DNA of 64,000 nt. Origin: Branchiostoma belcheri. Taxonomy: Eukaryota; Chordata; Leptocardii; Amphioxiformes; Branchiostomatidae. Under the pieces are notes generated by a model. It was not told the DNA's origin. It searched no databases and was given only the letters and a program-made list of their open reading frames with translations. The position numbers and the translations under genes were made by a program. Positions 11,961 to 23,775 of the stretch are shown piece by piece. Every line of letters starts with the position of its first letter. The first letter of the stretch is position 1. Location of the stretch: NCBI RefSeq assembly GCF_001625305.1, contig NW_017802380.1, positions 3,518,086-3,582,085 on the forward strand. Direction: 5' to 3'.

Positions 11961-14092
11961 TCAACTGGCAAAAAAAAAGAAACCAGTGCAAAAAACAAAG
12001 CCCTATAAAATGCTAAGATGAAGCCTTGGAGACATAAGGATGACCTGCTTTTCCATTTCCTGCAGTTGTCATACTCTTGATACTGTAAGTTCATTTATTT
12101 TTGCAAGAATTTAATCTCAGGGAGTGAAAAGGAAGTTGTGGGCACAAAACACATTTGTGGTGTCATCATGATTTTGCAGTATAGCCTTTGGGATAAGCTG
12201 ATCCTTCAAACCAAAATCTTGAATTGCTCTAGCCTGCAAACTTTGAGATAAAGACCGCAGAACATAAAAGCTGCTTTGAGTTTTCAATAAAGTTTTCAAT
12301 AAAACCTCTTTCTTTCAACACCTTTCACTCATTGGCCTCCACTGCTGCTGATTTTGCAGGGGTTTCAGATTTCTCTGAATGTCAGCGTGGCCCAGTCCTA
12401 GTAAGATCATGAAGTCAGATTAGGGGATAGTTATCTCTGGAGGTCAATTACCTTCGCTTGACCAACTTCTAAGCCTCAACACACAAACAAACATTTCACC
12501 AGTTTATCAAAATGAATAATTTCCTAAAATACTTGGGAAGTTTTGAAAATGATGTTGAAAAGTTTTGGACTTGCTTTCTTGTTTCAAATCACCGGCCAGA
12601 GAAAATTTTCTGTGGCTGAAAATAGAAGAATTAAAGGAAACCTGTTGACAATTATACCAGCTGGGCAGCACTATCTTCAAAGTGACCCCAACTTGTTGAC
12701 CTAACTAAGGCCACAGCAAAGAAATTCTATGGATGACACCTAGTGTGCAATTATTTTGCCCGATTTTGGACAAAAAAATTGGTTCCCCCAAGCAATAATT
12801 GACAACGTGAGTGTAGTGTAGTGTAGAAGTGACACTAGTGTGGTAGCCTTGAGTGTACTTCAAGTGATAGATTTTAGCAAGCACCGGAGTGCAAACGGTT
12901 GGCCATGAACTACAGTTTTGAGTTGGCATGGGTCCCAGTTAGCGGCTTGGCTTACATGTCCACATGACTGCCTCAATGTTGGCATGCAACAACTCCTGAA
13001 ACTGTCCAAATTAGGAATCATCCATAGAAGCAATGCGAGCGTTTTTTCTTGGAAATTTGGAAAATGGAAATTTTTCAGCATCAATGATTTTTTTCCGTGA
13101 TACTTTTTATATGTGGACAGAGTACAAAATGCAAAGTGTGTAACCAATTACTACTAGGGATACTCTTACATGTGAAACTTGATATTGATCATGTTGCTCT
13201 AAAGAATTTTCTGTCCACAACCACCAAGCCATAAATTTTGCCTTTGGCTTGAACCTTTGAAGGCAGATTTCATGTCGTCGTACCAGGTACACAAGTATAT
13301 GACGGAAGTCAGTATCATTGCACCCTGACTCACTTTGCACATTTTCCGGCAAATTTTCCACCAGAACTAACTTTTGCCAGCAAACAATTTGCAAATATCT
13401 ACTCTACTCTATTAGTTTACTTTTGGGAAGGAAGATTCGTGGAGTAATTTTGGTTAAAAAAATTAATTTACCTAGAAGAACAACCTTTTTAGAGAAAGGA
13501 TAACACTTTTTATTAAATCTACATGTTTTTCTGTGACCTACAATGCTGTCAACAAATTTGTTTGGGAAAATGATTTTCTTCACTTCAATCTTGTATCAGG
13601 AAGTAAAAGAAAATACTGCCAACTGCCAATGTACTGAACATTGCAGACTTCAAGATTGAAAAGCTGCTGACAGCACTTCAATTCTCTCCTCTCAAATTAC
13701 CTTCCATTTTTCCTTATGTCACCCAGAAGATATGCCCAGTACATTACTGGACAGGCGCGTTACCTTTTCGTAGGCAACCGTGGGCCATTTACAGGTTTCC
13801 CTGTGAACACATAAAGGCCTCGAGGGACGTACAAGGCAGTGGCATTCCTTCAAACTGTCTGACCCACTTAATGCAGTCAGTTGCAAACAAAACCCAGGTT
13901 GGGCAAACTCCCCGATATTGACACGGGCCGCCTCCAAAGAAAAAAAAAATCTATAATTTGAATGCTGCCTGAGTTTCCAATATTGTGTGTGCCGTCAGAT
14001 GATGGGGCGTTTAAATGGAAAAGCAGAGCACGTGGAGTAAAACTTGAATGTTGATGGCAGCAACCTAAGAAGATACTTCGGGTATAGAGTAA

Positions 14093-14270
14093 TGTCCAAG
14101 CAGAGGTTTATGCTTCGGCTTTTTTATCGGGCTTCCTTTTTTAGTAGTGGTATCTTTTTTTTAACACCAAATGGATACATGTACTTGGCAGTTTGATACT
14201 GTCTTGCCGATCTGATACTGTTGTGCCATTTTGATACTGTTTGGCAACCACCAAAGATCTGCTTGGAGAT
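14093..14270. mobile_element. CTCCAAGCAGA-family MITE
   Basis: Ends GTCCAAGCAGAGGTTT (14095) and AAAGATCTGCTTGGAGATGG (14252-14271) are inverted copies about 175 bp apart. The interior repeats the phrase 'TTTGATACTGT..TGCC' three times (14191-14245), recalling the 'CAGTATCAAATTGGC' interior of the family members near 56 kb. Confidence 0.6.
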
Positions 14271-14618
14271 GGTACAGGACTATCATAACCATCCATGATT
14301 GTTTAGACTCTATGGGAGTTACAAATCTCAGGTTCTTGTTACCCGTTCTCCTGCGATACCAGTGAATTGAGTTCAACATGACAAGGACTGGCTGCTCCTG
14401 ACCTTTGACCTGTCATCGCTGTTGACCTTTTTGCCAACAGAGGAAATAAATACAGGATCTTGACTGGCGGTAAATATGACCCAAATCTGGATATACTGGG
14501 GACGGTCGCTGGCAAAATCCAGCTGGGCAAACATCGATGCCACGAGATCGAGAAACAGGAGTGAACTGTTCATCGCCCCTCCTCTAGCTCTCAAGTAATA
14601 CACAGTACAGTATCTGAG

Positions 14619-14757
14619 TATAGCCTGGGTTTCAGACCCATAGCACGCGAATCCCAGAGTTAGCCCAGGTCTAACTGGGGGCAGCTGTGGTATTATTGGC
14701 CCTAGAGAAGAGGAACTGGCCTGTGTAGGTTCTGGAAACAGTCTGGCACCCAGGCTA
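14619..14757. mobile_element. Inverted-repeat element with TAGCCTGGGT ends
   Basis: TAGCCTGGGTTTCAGACCC at the left and TGGCACCCAGGCTA at the right form inverted ends of a 139-bp non-coding element. The overlapping minus-strand 135-codon ORF is an artefact of this sequence. Confidence 0.6.
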
Positions 14758-14867
14758 CACGCAGTACAGGGGGTGGGCAACTAACTTGGAGCATTCTGCA
14801 ATAGGGGCATGGGATAGCTGTTGTGTGTACTATGTAGTGTAAATTACTAAATGCAGAGAAACTTTTG

Positions 14868-14912
14868 CAGTGGTTTTATTTTCGCAGTGACCTCTCCACT
14901 GCGAAAACACTG
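14868..14912. repeat. Hairpin TTTTCGCAGTG ... CACTGCGAAAA, dispersed repeat
   Basis: TTTTCGCAGTG and CACTGCGAAAAC surround ACCTCTC. A related reverse-complement sequence (TTCACAGTGGAGAGGTCAC) occurs at 7381, and homology continues into the neighbouring AATTATAATTATT. It is a dispersed element fragment. Confidence 0.5.
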
Positions 14913-17900
14913 AGAATTATAATTATTTTGCTCGTACCACTAAATATAACCACCTTAAAATCAAATGCATTTATAGACATGATTCACATTAACATGTAAG
15001 GCAAGTTATCCAACCATGTTCTCTTTCAATACCTTTGTTGCCCGACTGCCCCCATATTTTTGTGATTTGGGGGCTTGGCATGGTGTCAGTTGCAACCCAA
15101 TTTCAGATCTTATTTCAAGAAAAATGTGTTCATTCTTCACTGGGTCTAACGCTACCGGATAGGAATGCTAGTAGCTATAAATCCAAGAATTTCTTCAGTG
15201 CCAGAGCAAAGTAGTTGTTGTCACTTGAAGAGCAAGTTTGGCATCCGCACCACCATGTAATCTTCGTAAGTTAATCATGACATCATTTCCTGTGTTTAAA
15301 TCCGTCTACCTTGCCTTGGGTTTGAGCCTGGGCAGGGTAGATCAGCGACTAGCCTGAATCATTCACAGACACCAGTACAGAAATACAGTTGGTATAGAAA
15401 TAAAGTAGGTGCCATGACCAAAAGTTGCCAAAATAGGTAAAAACTTTGTCACTCTAGATGATGACTACAGCAAAAAGGTTCATTGATTGATAAAAAGAAA
15501 TCAAATGAAAGGTTACAATTTTGTTAAAATTATCACTTATTTGACCTTAAAGATGATACATGATTTGAGATGTTCTATTTTCTGTGGGATTTGAGATTGG
15601 TATGAAAATATGGGGACATTTCTTGAAAGCCATGTCTCCATACTTTGCTGGATTATTACCATTTTCAAAACCTTAGGGGAAGTTACTCAAGTGTTTTCAA
15701 TTACAGTGTATCAGCGGCATCCCTGCTGTGCACAGTACAAATTTGGTGCAATCACTTTGGATAAGCCACAGTCAGGAAAATGCTGGGATCAAGGAAAATC
15801 CTCAGAAACTATTAGTGTTACTTAAAAGGTACTCAAGCTAGAATATTTAAAAAATGTATGCTTTTCCTTTTTCAAAATGTGCAGTTTTTGAGACAGTTCA
15901 GAATAAAATTCTTGTAGTTGTGCTCTGCTTTAAAACGTTCAGCATGCTAAGGGTAGTAAGGTAAGGTACATGCATAGTCATTTGGCACCACATTTGTATT
16001 GGTTATAAGGTTTAGGTAGCAGGGAGGTTAATGTTAGCGTCCCCTCTGTTTTGTGTTCCGTTAAAAGTTGTATCCCACAGCCAATTAGCAAAATATAAAC
16101 ACAGCCATGGGAGAAAAACTCTTGTGCGCCCTGCAAGAGTTACCCCCAAGAAAACCCAGATTTTGGACCAGATGTTCCCTCGCCCTCCCCCCAAAACAAT
16201 CACTGCACACTCACTCAGTCTGTGGCCTTGAAAATATGCGAGACTGCGATGCAAGGAAAGCTGCAGCTGTCCTTTGTCGTAAACCCACCATGTTCCATCT
16301 AAGCCCTGAAGTAAACAGTCTTCTAATTCCCTTTCAACATTTGTTTATATACAACTGTGTCGCAATTTTCACCTAGTACACAGACTGACATGTTTCAGTG
16401 GCGGTAGTTTTATATGAATGGGACATATCCTGTCTTTCTGAAAGGGAAGTTTTCTAGCTTTTTAGGTAGCTTCTGTTTTATTAAAAATGCAATGTTTTGT
16501 TCTAGACTGGATTTTCCACTGGCTTTGGAAAAGTCACAGTTTTGAACAAAACATTACATCTTTTACAAAACAGAAGCTATGAAAATCATATCTTATGTTC
16601 ATTGCTACAATAACACACATGGGCATTCTCTACAATCCCTATTGAATGCTTCCACTTGACTGCCACAGAGCCGGAGACAACTTTGTTTGGCTCCTATGAA
16701 ATTACTGAAGATTAAAGGTGTACATGGATCATTATTACGTTACTGACACGGTCGCTACAAGTAATCCCCACCTAACGCCCTTCGTAATTTCATTGTAGCT
16801 CCGCGAAAACCCCAGCAATGACGTAGGCACATAAATACACGGACTTGTGTGAAAATATTACCGATTTGTCCACAAATAAAGCCCGCAGTTGTTTTATTTT
16901 GACTGGCGGTTGCTGTGTTCGGTTGTGATTCATGCAGTAACCTGTAAATGTTTGTGCATTCTTGAACAGCATTTCGCAAATTCCGACCGGCCGCTGAATG
17001 AACAGCTTATACTTGGTTCACTGGTAATAAAGAGAGATGATTCGTAAGGTTGGGAGGCAAGTATTTCTGCCACGTTTGTTTGGGTTGAATCATCCTGCCA
17101 GACCAACTGCACACATTTCAGACTGTAACTTCTGTATATTGACCATGTCCTACGTGTAATCTTTCCAATCTAACTGGCAGAGAGATGTAGCTGTACCACT
17201 GTCAAGGAAAGTATGATCAAGAATTTACCAAACAGTATTTGTATAATTTAGTCTTGAAGATAGAACGGGTAGTATATTTTTCAAGACTGTTTTGGTACAT
17301 GGAATTTGTAGAAGCTAATGTTAGCTAAAATAAGAAGCTGAAACAGCATTTGGGCACCTATTGAAGTTGAAAGTTTCAAAGAAACTGCTAACTGTAATGT
17401 TGTTATTTAGTTTGCCATTCAGATTCACATCACAAAAAGACACAGGGACTCAGATGTAGGAAATCCATGCCTATGTACAAGAAGGTGGACAATTTATTGA
17501 ATGATGGAAAAAAACAATCAACCAATGAATATCAACTGCCACCATATACCGACTTAGTAGTTGTTTAGAGGGATGAGTGGTCAAGGGTCTCTAAGGGGGT
17601 TGCCAGACAACCTGATTTGATACAAAAAGGAAAAGTACTTATCAGAGATGCTTTTCTCTGCTATTTCCACTTATAAGACAGAAGGAGGCCCTCCTTATAA
17701 CTGCAACACAAAGCTTTCCTTATTCTTTTGATCACCTACCGGCAAACCTCTAAAAGACCCTCGTCCTCCCAACATATTGGTCAGTGTAAAAACATTGGCA
17801 ATAAAGGTAACAAAGTGTTAAATAAAATATAACTACTACATGAACTACCTTGTCATGTATAACTACATTGTACAGGTACTAATTGTTTGTAGAAATTCCA

Positions 17901-20900
17901 CATAAAAATGGCCACCTAGGCTAGTCAAGTAAGTTTGAACGAAAGCGTACAATATAAAGCTTAAATACACCGGCTACCAAGAAAGAAGCGGAGAAAACTG
18001 CCTACCAACCCTGCAAGGCTAGTTCATTTTTTTACTATACATTTTTGTCAATGTACTAAGCAAATCTGCCTGCTAGGTTCGGGTTAGATATGATAATAAA
18101 AAGTCGTAGAATGAAGGGTTGCGAACCCTTATTCAATTATTACTGTACAGAAATTACAAAATGCGAGATCTCCATGGAATATTTCAAAAACAGTGCTGGA
18201 ATCTCAGTCGGATAGTTTACGCTAGAACTTTCATGTATCGAGTTTCGTGTGTGGTAGAGAAGCTTCAATAGGACACAAGATCATGTTGTCATACCTTTGT
18301 ACAGAACATAGCAATGGTAATAAAATCCATTCTTTGCTACATTTTTTTCTGTGTCCATGTTTTTTTCTCTTGATCACGAGCTCTCTCTGTGTAGAGGCTT
18401 ACATTTTTTGTTAGAGACTTTGCTGGTAGAACAACAGTGGGGTGTATCATATATTACTGCCACATCACCGTTTTTTAAAACACCACCCTGTCCATATTCT
18501 CACCTCTACCTATGATTAAAGCATCTACCTGCTAGCTGGCATTAATATGACATTCTTTATCAAAATATATCTACTTAACTACCTTATTGTAGTAAAATAT
18601 AGATGAAAATAAATGACATTGAAACTTTTTTCGTATCAAGTGTCTCGTCCCCTCATGTAGAGTACTGTTTTTGCGGGAATGTCGTTTTGAGGGGAGGGCT
18701 TTGTGATAGAACGACTGCACATGGTCAAACAAAAACTATAACACTACCATAACATAATACCTTTGTAGTTATACTGAGAACAAAAAAATCAACTGCTGAC
18801 AACACATGCCATACTGGTAAGTATAAAGAAGCTAACTACAGTATATTTTTTCCAGAGGTTTAAATTTGGGTGAGCCGCACTGGAAAAAAATGCTGCCTTT
18901 TCTTACTGACAACAGTAGGCTGTTATTTCAAGCCCTTCTTTCCTTTTGTTTGTCCTGGCCTGATATTGTGGTGTTCTCCCAACGCGGTTGTGACAGTCCA
19001 AGGGTCGCACGCTTATAGATCTGCAGCCTGCGAGGGGGGCACAGGGGATGTTTACCGAATGCACCTGGCCTTCGAGTGTTTGTTTAAGATAGAGCCTTAC
19101 CACGGGAGGCTCCACACTTTAGCATATAGCCAGCATTGTCGCTGCTACCAGCTAATGACAAAAATCTGCCAGACTTCTCCTTTGCTGAAATCTTGAAGAA
19201 GGGCTGAGATTTCGGTAACTCGAGAAGGAAACAATGACCCCAAATAAAGCCAGGCCCAAGCTTGGCTAATGGGAAACATAAGTACAGGCACAAGCCATAA
19301 AAAGTGGGACCCCATCGCATGTCACAAACCACACGGGAGCCTTGCAAGGAAAAGGAAAAAAGAATATTTCCCAGACAGAAACGCCATACATGCACCCAAC
19401 AAGAACGGGGCTCACGCCATGGCTTCTCGAAAATAATTGGGCACTTTTCAAACGGCAGCGTATACCAATTATCTATGAGTTAGCACTATAAATAATAATG
19501 GCACAGAGTGTAGCGATATTGCTAATAATTCATCCTCAACTAATGGCGGTGACATCATTTGGAAGCAATGGTGCAGAGAGAGTCCAGAAGTATCAAAGTA
19601 AGGGTAATGCCGTCAGCAGGCCAAAGTTCCTGCCCCTCAAAATAGGGTGTCATATTTCAGTCTGCCAACTTCTAACAGCCAAATTAACTACTGGTAAGTT
19701 CAAATGTAGCTTTCCTGAAAGAAATCGTTGCCCTTTCTTGAAATGTTTTCATTACCGATCAGTCTTTTGCAAATATGATCAGGCAAATTGCAGAAGAAAA
19801 ACCTCTTGTTGACTACACCTTTGTGAATACATTAGCAATATGCTCACTTTCAGTTTTAGTGGTCACGGATGTGCAGAAATTGGCTATCCTAACCCTTAAC
19901 AAGGAAGTTCATTTTCTTTCTCGTAACAAACAAAAAATTGCTTCAACCCCAAGTCTATATACACAATGATAAACAACTGTGGTCTAAAGAAGAGCTTTTT
20001 TTTACCCCTGCCCAGGGACAGTCAAGCTTGGGACAAATTTTCGTGGGGAAAAAAGGAGACGTTTTAGCAACTGTGACTGTAATGTTAAAACTGCAACCTT
20101 TGCCGAAAAACATCTAAGTCCTTGAAATCGCATCCTTTTGGGACGTTCCCCCAGCACTTAGGCTGTTGCCTGACTCTCCCCTGGGATAGGTACCTGACAA
20201 GCTCACTGCACCAAACTCCCAGTTCTAAATCTCTCTTTCTCTTTCTCGCACAGTAGAATACTTCGTATCTCCAGCATACAAATATTTCTTTCAGTAAAGT
20301 GATCTTAAATATCCTCTCTTCTATGCAGTGCCAACCTGGACATTTTCAGAAAGCACCAAAAACCAAAAACCTATCTCACCGTGGAGGCTTGACGCTAAAC
20401 CTAGCATATATAAAGCCAACAACTACCTCGTACTGCCAGAAATTCTCCACCACAATTTAAGCCAGCACTATTTTCCATGATAGCATAGTTATTAATTCAT
20501 AATACCTCTTATATATTTTACAAATATATATAGTGACTTTTTAAAAACGTATTTCTAACCCTAAACTTCTCGGTAATGTTGCTTTCGGAGAATGCAGAGG
20601 TTGGGTGAGAAATGATAATATCACTGCATTTGTTTTGTACATGGTGTTTTCGTAGCAGACTGATTCCAGTGTGGAGGAAAGGTTAGGGTTGCTGGGTTGG
20701 TCCTATCAAGGCCAATTAGGTTCACTCTTGGGGCAGGACTAACTGGCAATGGGCACAACAATGGGCACAAAGCCAGGTAATTATCTGTGTTGTAATGAGA
20801 TTACCTGTACCTGACTGAATCTCACATTTTGTTTCAGAATTGACGTTGTCATATAAACCCTCCTCCGAACACGTGGAATCAGTCCTGACGAAGTTTTGTT

Positions 20901-21270
20901 TTTTTGCACTAAGGCAAGGGAGAAGTGGTCAATGTTTGTGACACAGCATTAGGTGCAACATGAGTTAGGCTGGTAGCCATACGTTACATGCAAACTTAGG
21001 GAACAAGCTACACTGCCCTAGTCTCTTCTTCCAGTCATACTTTTTCTTAAGTGCATGCCAATCTTACGAGCTATCTGCATTCACTGTTGTCCATCTCTGT
21101 AGAAAAATAGGGCTTTCTGATTGATTCCCTGACAGTTGTGCTACTGCAAAATGACCAATACGGACTATATTTTTTGTTCTGCAAATTCTGGCAGGTCCAC
21201 TTGCCTGCGTTCTAGTAGTAGTACAGGTTTGGTCATGGTCAGGCTTAGTGTGAGGGAGGATCAGATAGCC

Positions 21271-22920
21271 CTATTTAAACTGGGAACTGAGGGTTGTCAG
21301 CATACCGGTGATGGAGGCCTGGTCGGTGGAAGCCGGTGCGCCCGCCGCCACCGCGTGTTCCTGCAGGGCCTGGCTGGTCTCCACCTTCTCCTCCTCTCGC
21401 CGCTTCAGGCAGGCCGCCTTCGGGTTCAGGTTGCGCTCGCGGACTTGTCGCTCCAGGTCGGTAATGACCTCCACGGCCTGGTGCAGCGTGGTGAGCTTGG
21501 TCTGCGGCTTGTCGGTGTTCAGGTGTAAGGAGCACATCCTGCCCAGCTCCCGGAAGGCCTCGTTGATGTCGCGTACCCTCAGCCGTTCCCGGGCGTTATT
21601 CGCGGCGCGGCGGTCTCGCTCGCGCCTCTCTCGTTCCTCGGGCGTCTCGTCTTCCGGGATGGGGCCCTCGTCCAGCGAGGACGTGGGCGAGTTCACAAAC
21701 GAGTCCCGTGTGGATTGCGACGGCGGGCGGCTCTTCTTGGGCTTGCTGTTCTGCACGGCCTTGCCCTTCTCCTTTCCTTCCTTCGCCTTGTCGTCGGACC
21801 TGGACACGTTCTCCTTGGTTTCCACTTTCTCCACCTTCACGACGCCTTCCCTGTCCCCCGACGCCACCCCGCTGCCCTGCAGGGTGTGGAATGGCTCCTG
21901 CGACTTCCCCAGGTCGGTGGATGACGTCACGCTCTGGGTAGGCACGGACTGGCTGCCTGGCAGGCTGCTGGACACCGCTCCCGGGCCCATGAGATGGGAA
22001 CTCATCCCGGACTGGCTGAACTCGGGACCCTGCGGACCGAACGGACCTCCGTTGGCGGGGGCTAGGAGGCCCCCCATGGGGTGTAGGGAGCTTCCCGACC
22101 CCATCGGGGGTTCCTCGGTTGCAGCATGGTTTCGTAGGACGTGGATAGCGTCGTCTAACCTCTCCTCCACCCTGCTCTGTAGTGCGTGTAGATGGCTTTC
22201 AAATGGCTGACCTGGCGGCGAGGTCGGATTCCTGCTGGTCGGTCTGGACCACTGGCCGGTGGGGCCGGTCAGCGCCGGCGGAGACCCCGGGCCGGCTGGC
22301 GTTGACGGGTTGGAAGGGAAGCTGCTGCTGGTGGGCTCCGAGTAGATGGAGGCAAGGGCCTTCCCGAGCGCGTCGCTGGACTGCGAGGTCACGGCGGTGC
22401 TTCCCGACGCGGAGACGCTCGAGGGGACCACGGAATCACTGCTGTTGACTGAAGACATGCTGACGAAGGGGGAGCTGGAGTTGTGGCTGAGACTGGAGCC
22501 ACGGAAAGTGTTCATGGGTGGAAGACTTGGAGGGCCGTAGCCCATCGAGTCTGGATTGTGGTGAATACTGCTGAAGGGTGCACCGGGCGCGGGAGGTATG
22601 TGTGAACTTGTTGATGTCAAGATGGAAGGATATGCTGACGGGACGCCCCCGGTACCCCAGGGGTCGGGAGAGCTGTGTGCGCCGCTAAAGTACTCCTCCC
22701 CGTACATACCCGACGGTTTGGGAGACGTGTAGCTAGGGGACGCACGGTTGAATTCATCTGAACTGCTAGGAGAGTAGACTGGAAGCCCACCATGCCCCGA
22801 TCCCTTTCTTCTTTTTGCTGTACTGCTGGGCTCTGGAAGAGGTCTCCTCTGGGCTGGTGAACTGAAGGGGTAGAATGGAGAACTTGAGTTGGGACTTGCC
22901 AGGGGGACATCTCGGCTCAT
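21271..22920 (-). CDS. Class I bHLH transcription factor (E-protein, TCF3/TCF4/TCF12 family), intronless copy, AD1-less ORF
   Basis: E-proteins bind CANNTG E-boxes as homodimers or as partners of tissue-specific bHLH factors in the nucleus. This ORF is 549 codons from the ATG at 22920, with no intron; an upstream TGA closes the frame. Near residue 182 is SDALGKALASIYS, then HLHALQSRVEERLDDAIHVL (about 243-262), the loop-helix activation domain AD2 typical of the family. The bHLH is at about 434-493 with basic region NNARERLRVRDINEAF, followed by the diagnostic class I tail RNLNPKAACLKRREEEKV. Helix 2 reads KLTTLHQAV where relatives have KLLILHQAV. The C-terminus (...LTTLSSQFK) is unlike the usual GHM/GQM end. 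Vertebrate E-protein genes have many introns, so this is a retrocopy or an intron-loss gene. It is GC-rich against AT-rich flanks. Homologous N-terminal sequence lies just upstream but out of frame (22921-23328). Family membership is certain; function as an active gene is not. Confidence 0.85.
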   Translation of the reverse strand: MSRDVPLASPNSSSPFYPFSSPAQRRPLPEPSSTAKRRKGSGHGGLPVYSPSSSDEFNRASPSYTSPKPSGMYGEEYFSGAHSSPDPWGTGGVPSAYPSILTSTSSHIPPAPGAPFSSIHHNPDSMGYGPPSLPPMNTFRGSSLSHNSSSPFVSMSSVNSSDSVVPSSVSASGSTAVTSQSSDALGKALASIYSEPTSSSFPSNPSTPAGPGSPPALTGPTGQWSRPTSRNPTSPPGQPFESHLHALQSRVEERLDDAIHVLRNHAATEEPPMGSGSSLHPMGGLLAPANGGPFGPQGPEFSQSGMSSHLMGPGAVSSSLPGSQSVPTQSVTSSTDLGKSQEPFHTLQGSGVASGDREGVVKVEKVETKENVSRSDDKAKEGKEKGKAVQNSKPKKSRPPSQSTRDSFVNSPTSSLDEGPIPEDETPEERERRERDRRAANNARERLRVRDINEAFRELGRMCSLHLNTDKPQTKLTTLHQAVEVITDLERQVRERNLNPKAACLKRREEEKVETSQALQEHAVAAGAPASTDQASITGMLTTLSSQFK

Positions 22921-23328
22921 TCCTGGCACCCTGGCCCTCCGTCACGGGAAGTGGAGAAGGGTAAGGTGGAACTGAAGGCATGCTCCCTGAAGTGATGAAC
23001 GGGGGCTGAGACTAGTCGTGGGACAGTCGGCGTTCCCTCATCCCCTCACTGAAAGGAGTGCCGTCCGGAGGGTACCCCCTGCTGCTCTCAAAACTTGGTC
23101 CGTGCGACCATGGACCACCACCGACCTCCTCCATGCCTGGTCTCATCCCCCTGGCCGGTCCATGGCCCATCTCCTGCATGCTGGAGCGTTCCCCCACGGC
23201 CCGGGGGTCGCCTCTGCCCGGTCCCCCATGCGAAGGGGCAAGAACATCGCACTGAAGTCCAGCAAATCATTCAGTTCTTTGTCGGTCCCCAGCGCAGCCA
23301 TTCTTTCTGCTGGGTTCATGGCGCTCAT
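22921..23328 (-). pseudogene. N-terminal (AD1) part of the E-protein copy, broken by frame changes and a stop
   Basis: From the ATG at 23328 the frame reads [18 protein letters not shown] then [11 protein letters not shown], the AD1 domain that recruits p300/CBP and ETO-type partners in E-proteins. Shortly after AMF the homologous sequence moves to another frame. In that frame the segment containing GYPPDGTPFSEG and RRLSHD, then SQPPFITSGSMPS, matches the corresponding TCF4 region (GDGTPYD...SHDNLSPPF). A TAG (23012-23014) interrupts it immediately after SHD. A second frame change, around 22925-22950, is needed to reach the long downstream ORF. Either the AD1 half has decayed, or draft-assembly errors in GC-rich DNA have broken a full-length gene. 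Confidence 0.7.
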
Positions 23329-23775
23329 TCAACTAGTCGCGGCCCCCAGAATGGGCCTCTCCTTCCGCTAGAAGTCCGTGCAAGATGTTCTGAAACACTC
23401 CTTGACTTCGGAGATCAGCTTTCCGGAGCTGTAAATGGCGCTCCACGGCCGTTTTGGACGTAGTTTTTCTGTGCTCGGGACACCTCGCCCTTTCCCTCGA
23501 CACCCGCAAATGCAAATTATGCACCCTCCGCACTACTTTCGCCTGCCCCGATTCATGAAATAATTATGCCAGTTTTTTCATACACCTATTTATACCAAAC
23601 CTGCTAAAATTCTCTACATAAACATACACTATAAAACATGCTAATCTTTGAAATACTTTTAATACTTATAGATGCTGAGGAAATTGAAAAAGTTGATATA
23701 ACGATGCACGTTTAGTCAGGCGGTTGATTATGATAAGTTTGGGCGTGCGTCGAGGCTTGAGGCCCCACATCCAAG
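23329..23775. promoter_or_regulatory. 447-bp head-to-head interval between E-protein copy and STRIP gene; probable STRIP promoter
   Basis: The two divergent reading frames start 447 bp apart. The STRIP start codon sits inside CCAAGATGGAGGCC, which resembles the YY1 motif AAGATGGCGGC often found at the start codons of TATA-less housekeeping genes. No TATA box is obvious at the usual distance. A bidirectional promoter that also drives the E-protein copy is plausible, but not shown by the sequence. Confidence 0.4.

Larger units (their letters stand above)
9450..21270. other. Intergenic; no gene seen
   Basis: About 11.8 kb with no recognisable protein-coding exon. It holds MITE relics (11908, 14093-14270, 14619-14757), a hairpin at 14870-14910, a CCAAT-rich patch (10640-10705), a single unresolved base (9926), and GC-balanced islands at about 16790-16980 and 18950-19110 that could be regulatory. 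ORFs of 60-135 codons are scattered on both strands, but none shows domain-like composition or sensible splice context. Confidence 0.55.

Noticed and set aside
14373..14780. 135-codon minus-strand ORF
   Set aside because: It runs through the inverted-repeat element 14619-14757 and adjacent non-coding DNA, with no domain.
17560..17780. Possible inverted-repeat element (GGGTCT..GTTGCC / GGCAAACC..AGACCC)
   Set aside because: The arms match only loosely with gaps and no target duplication is visible, so it is too weak to annotate.
21308..22210. 300-codon plus-strand ORF opposite the E-protein copy
   Set aside because: It is the antisense of GC-rich, codon-biased bHLH sequence. It has no domain and no splice context.
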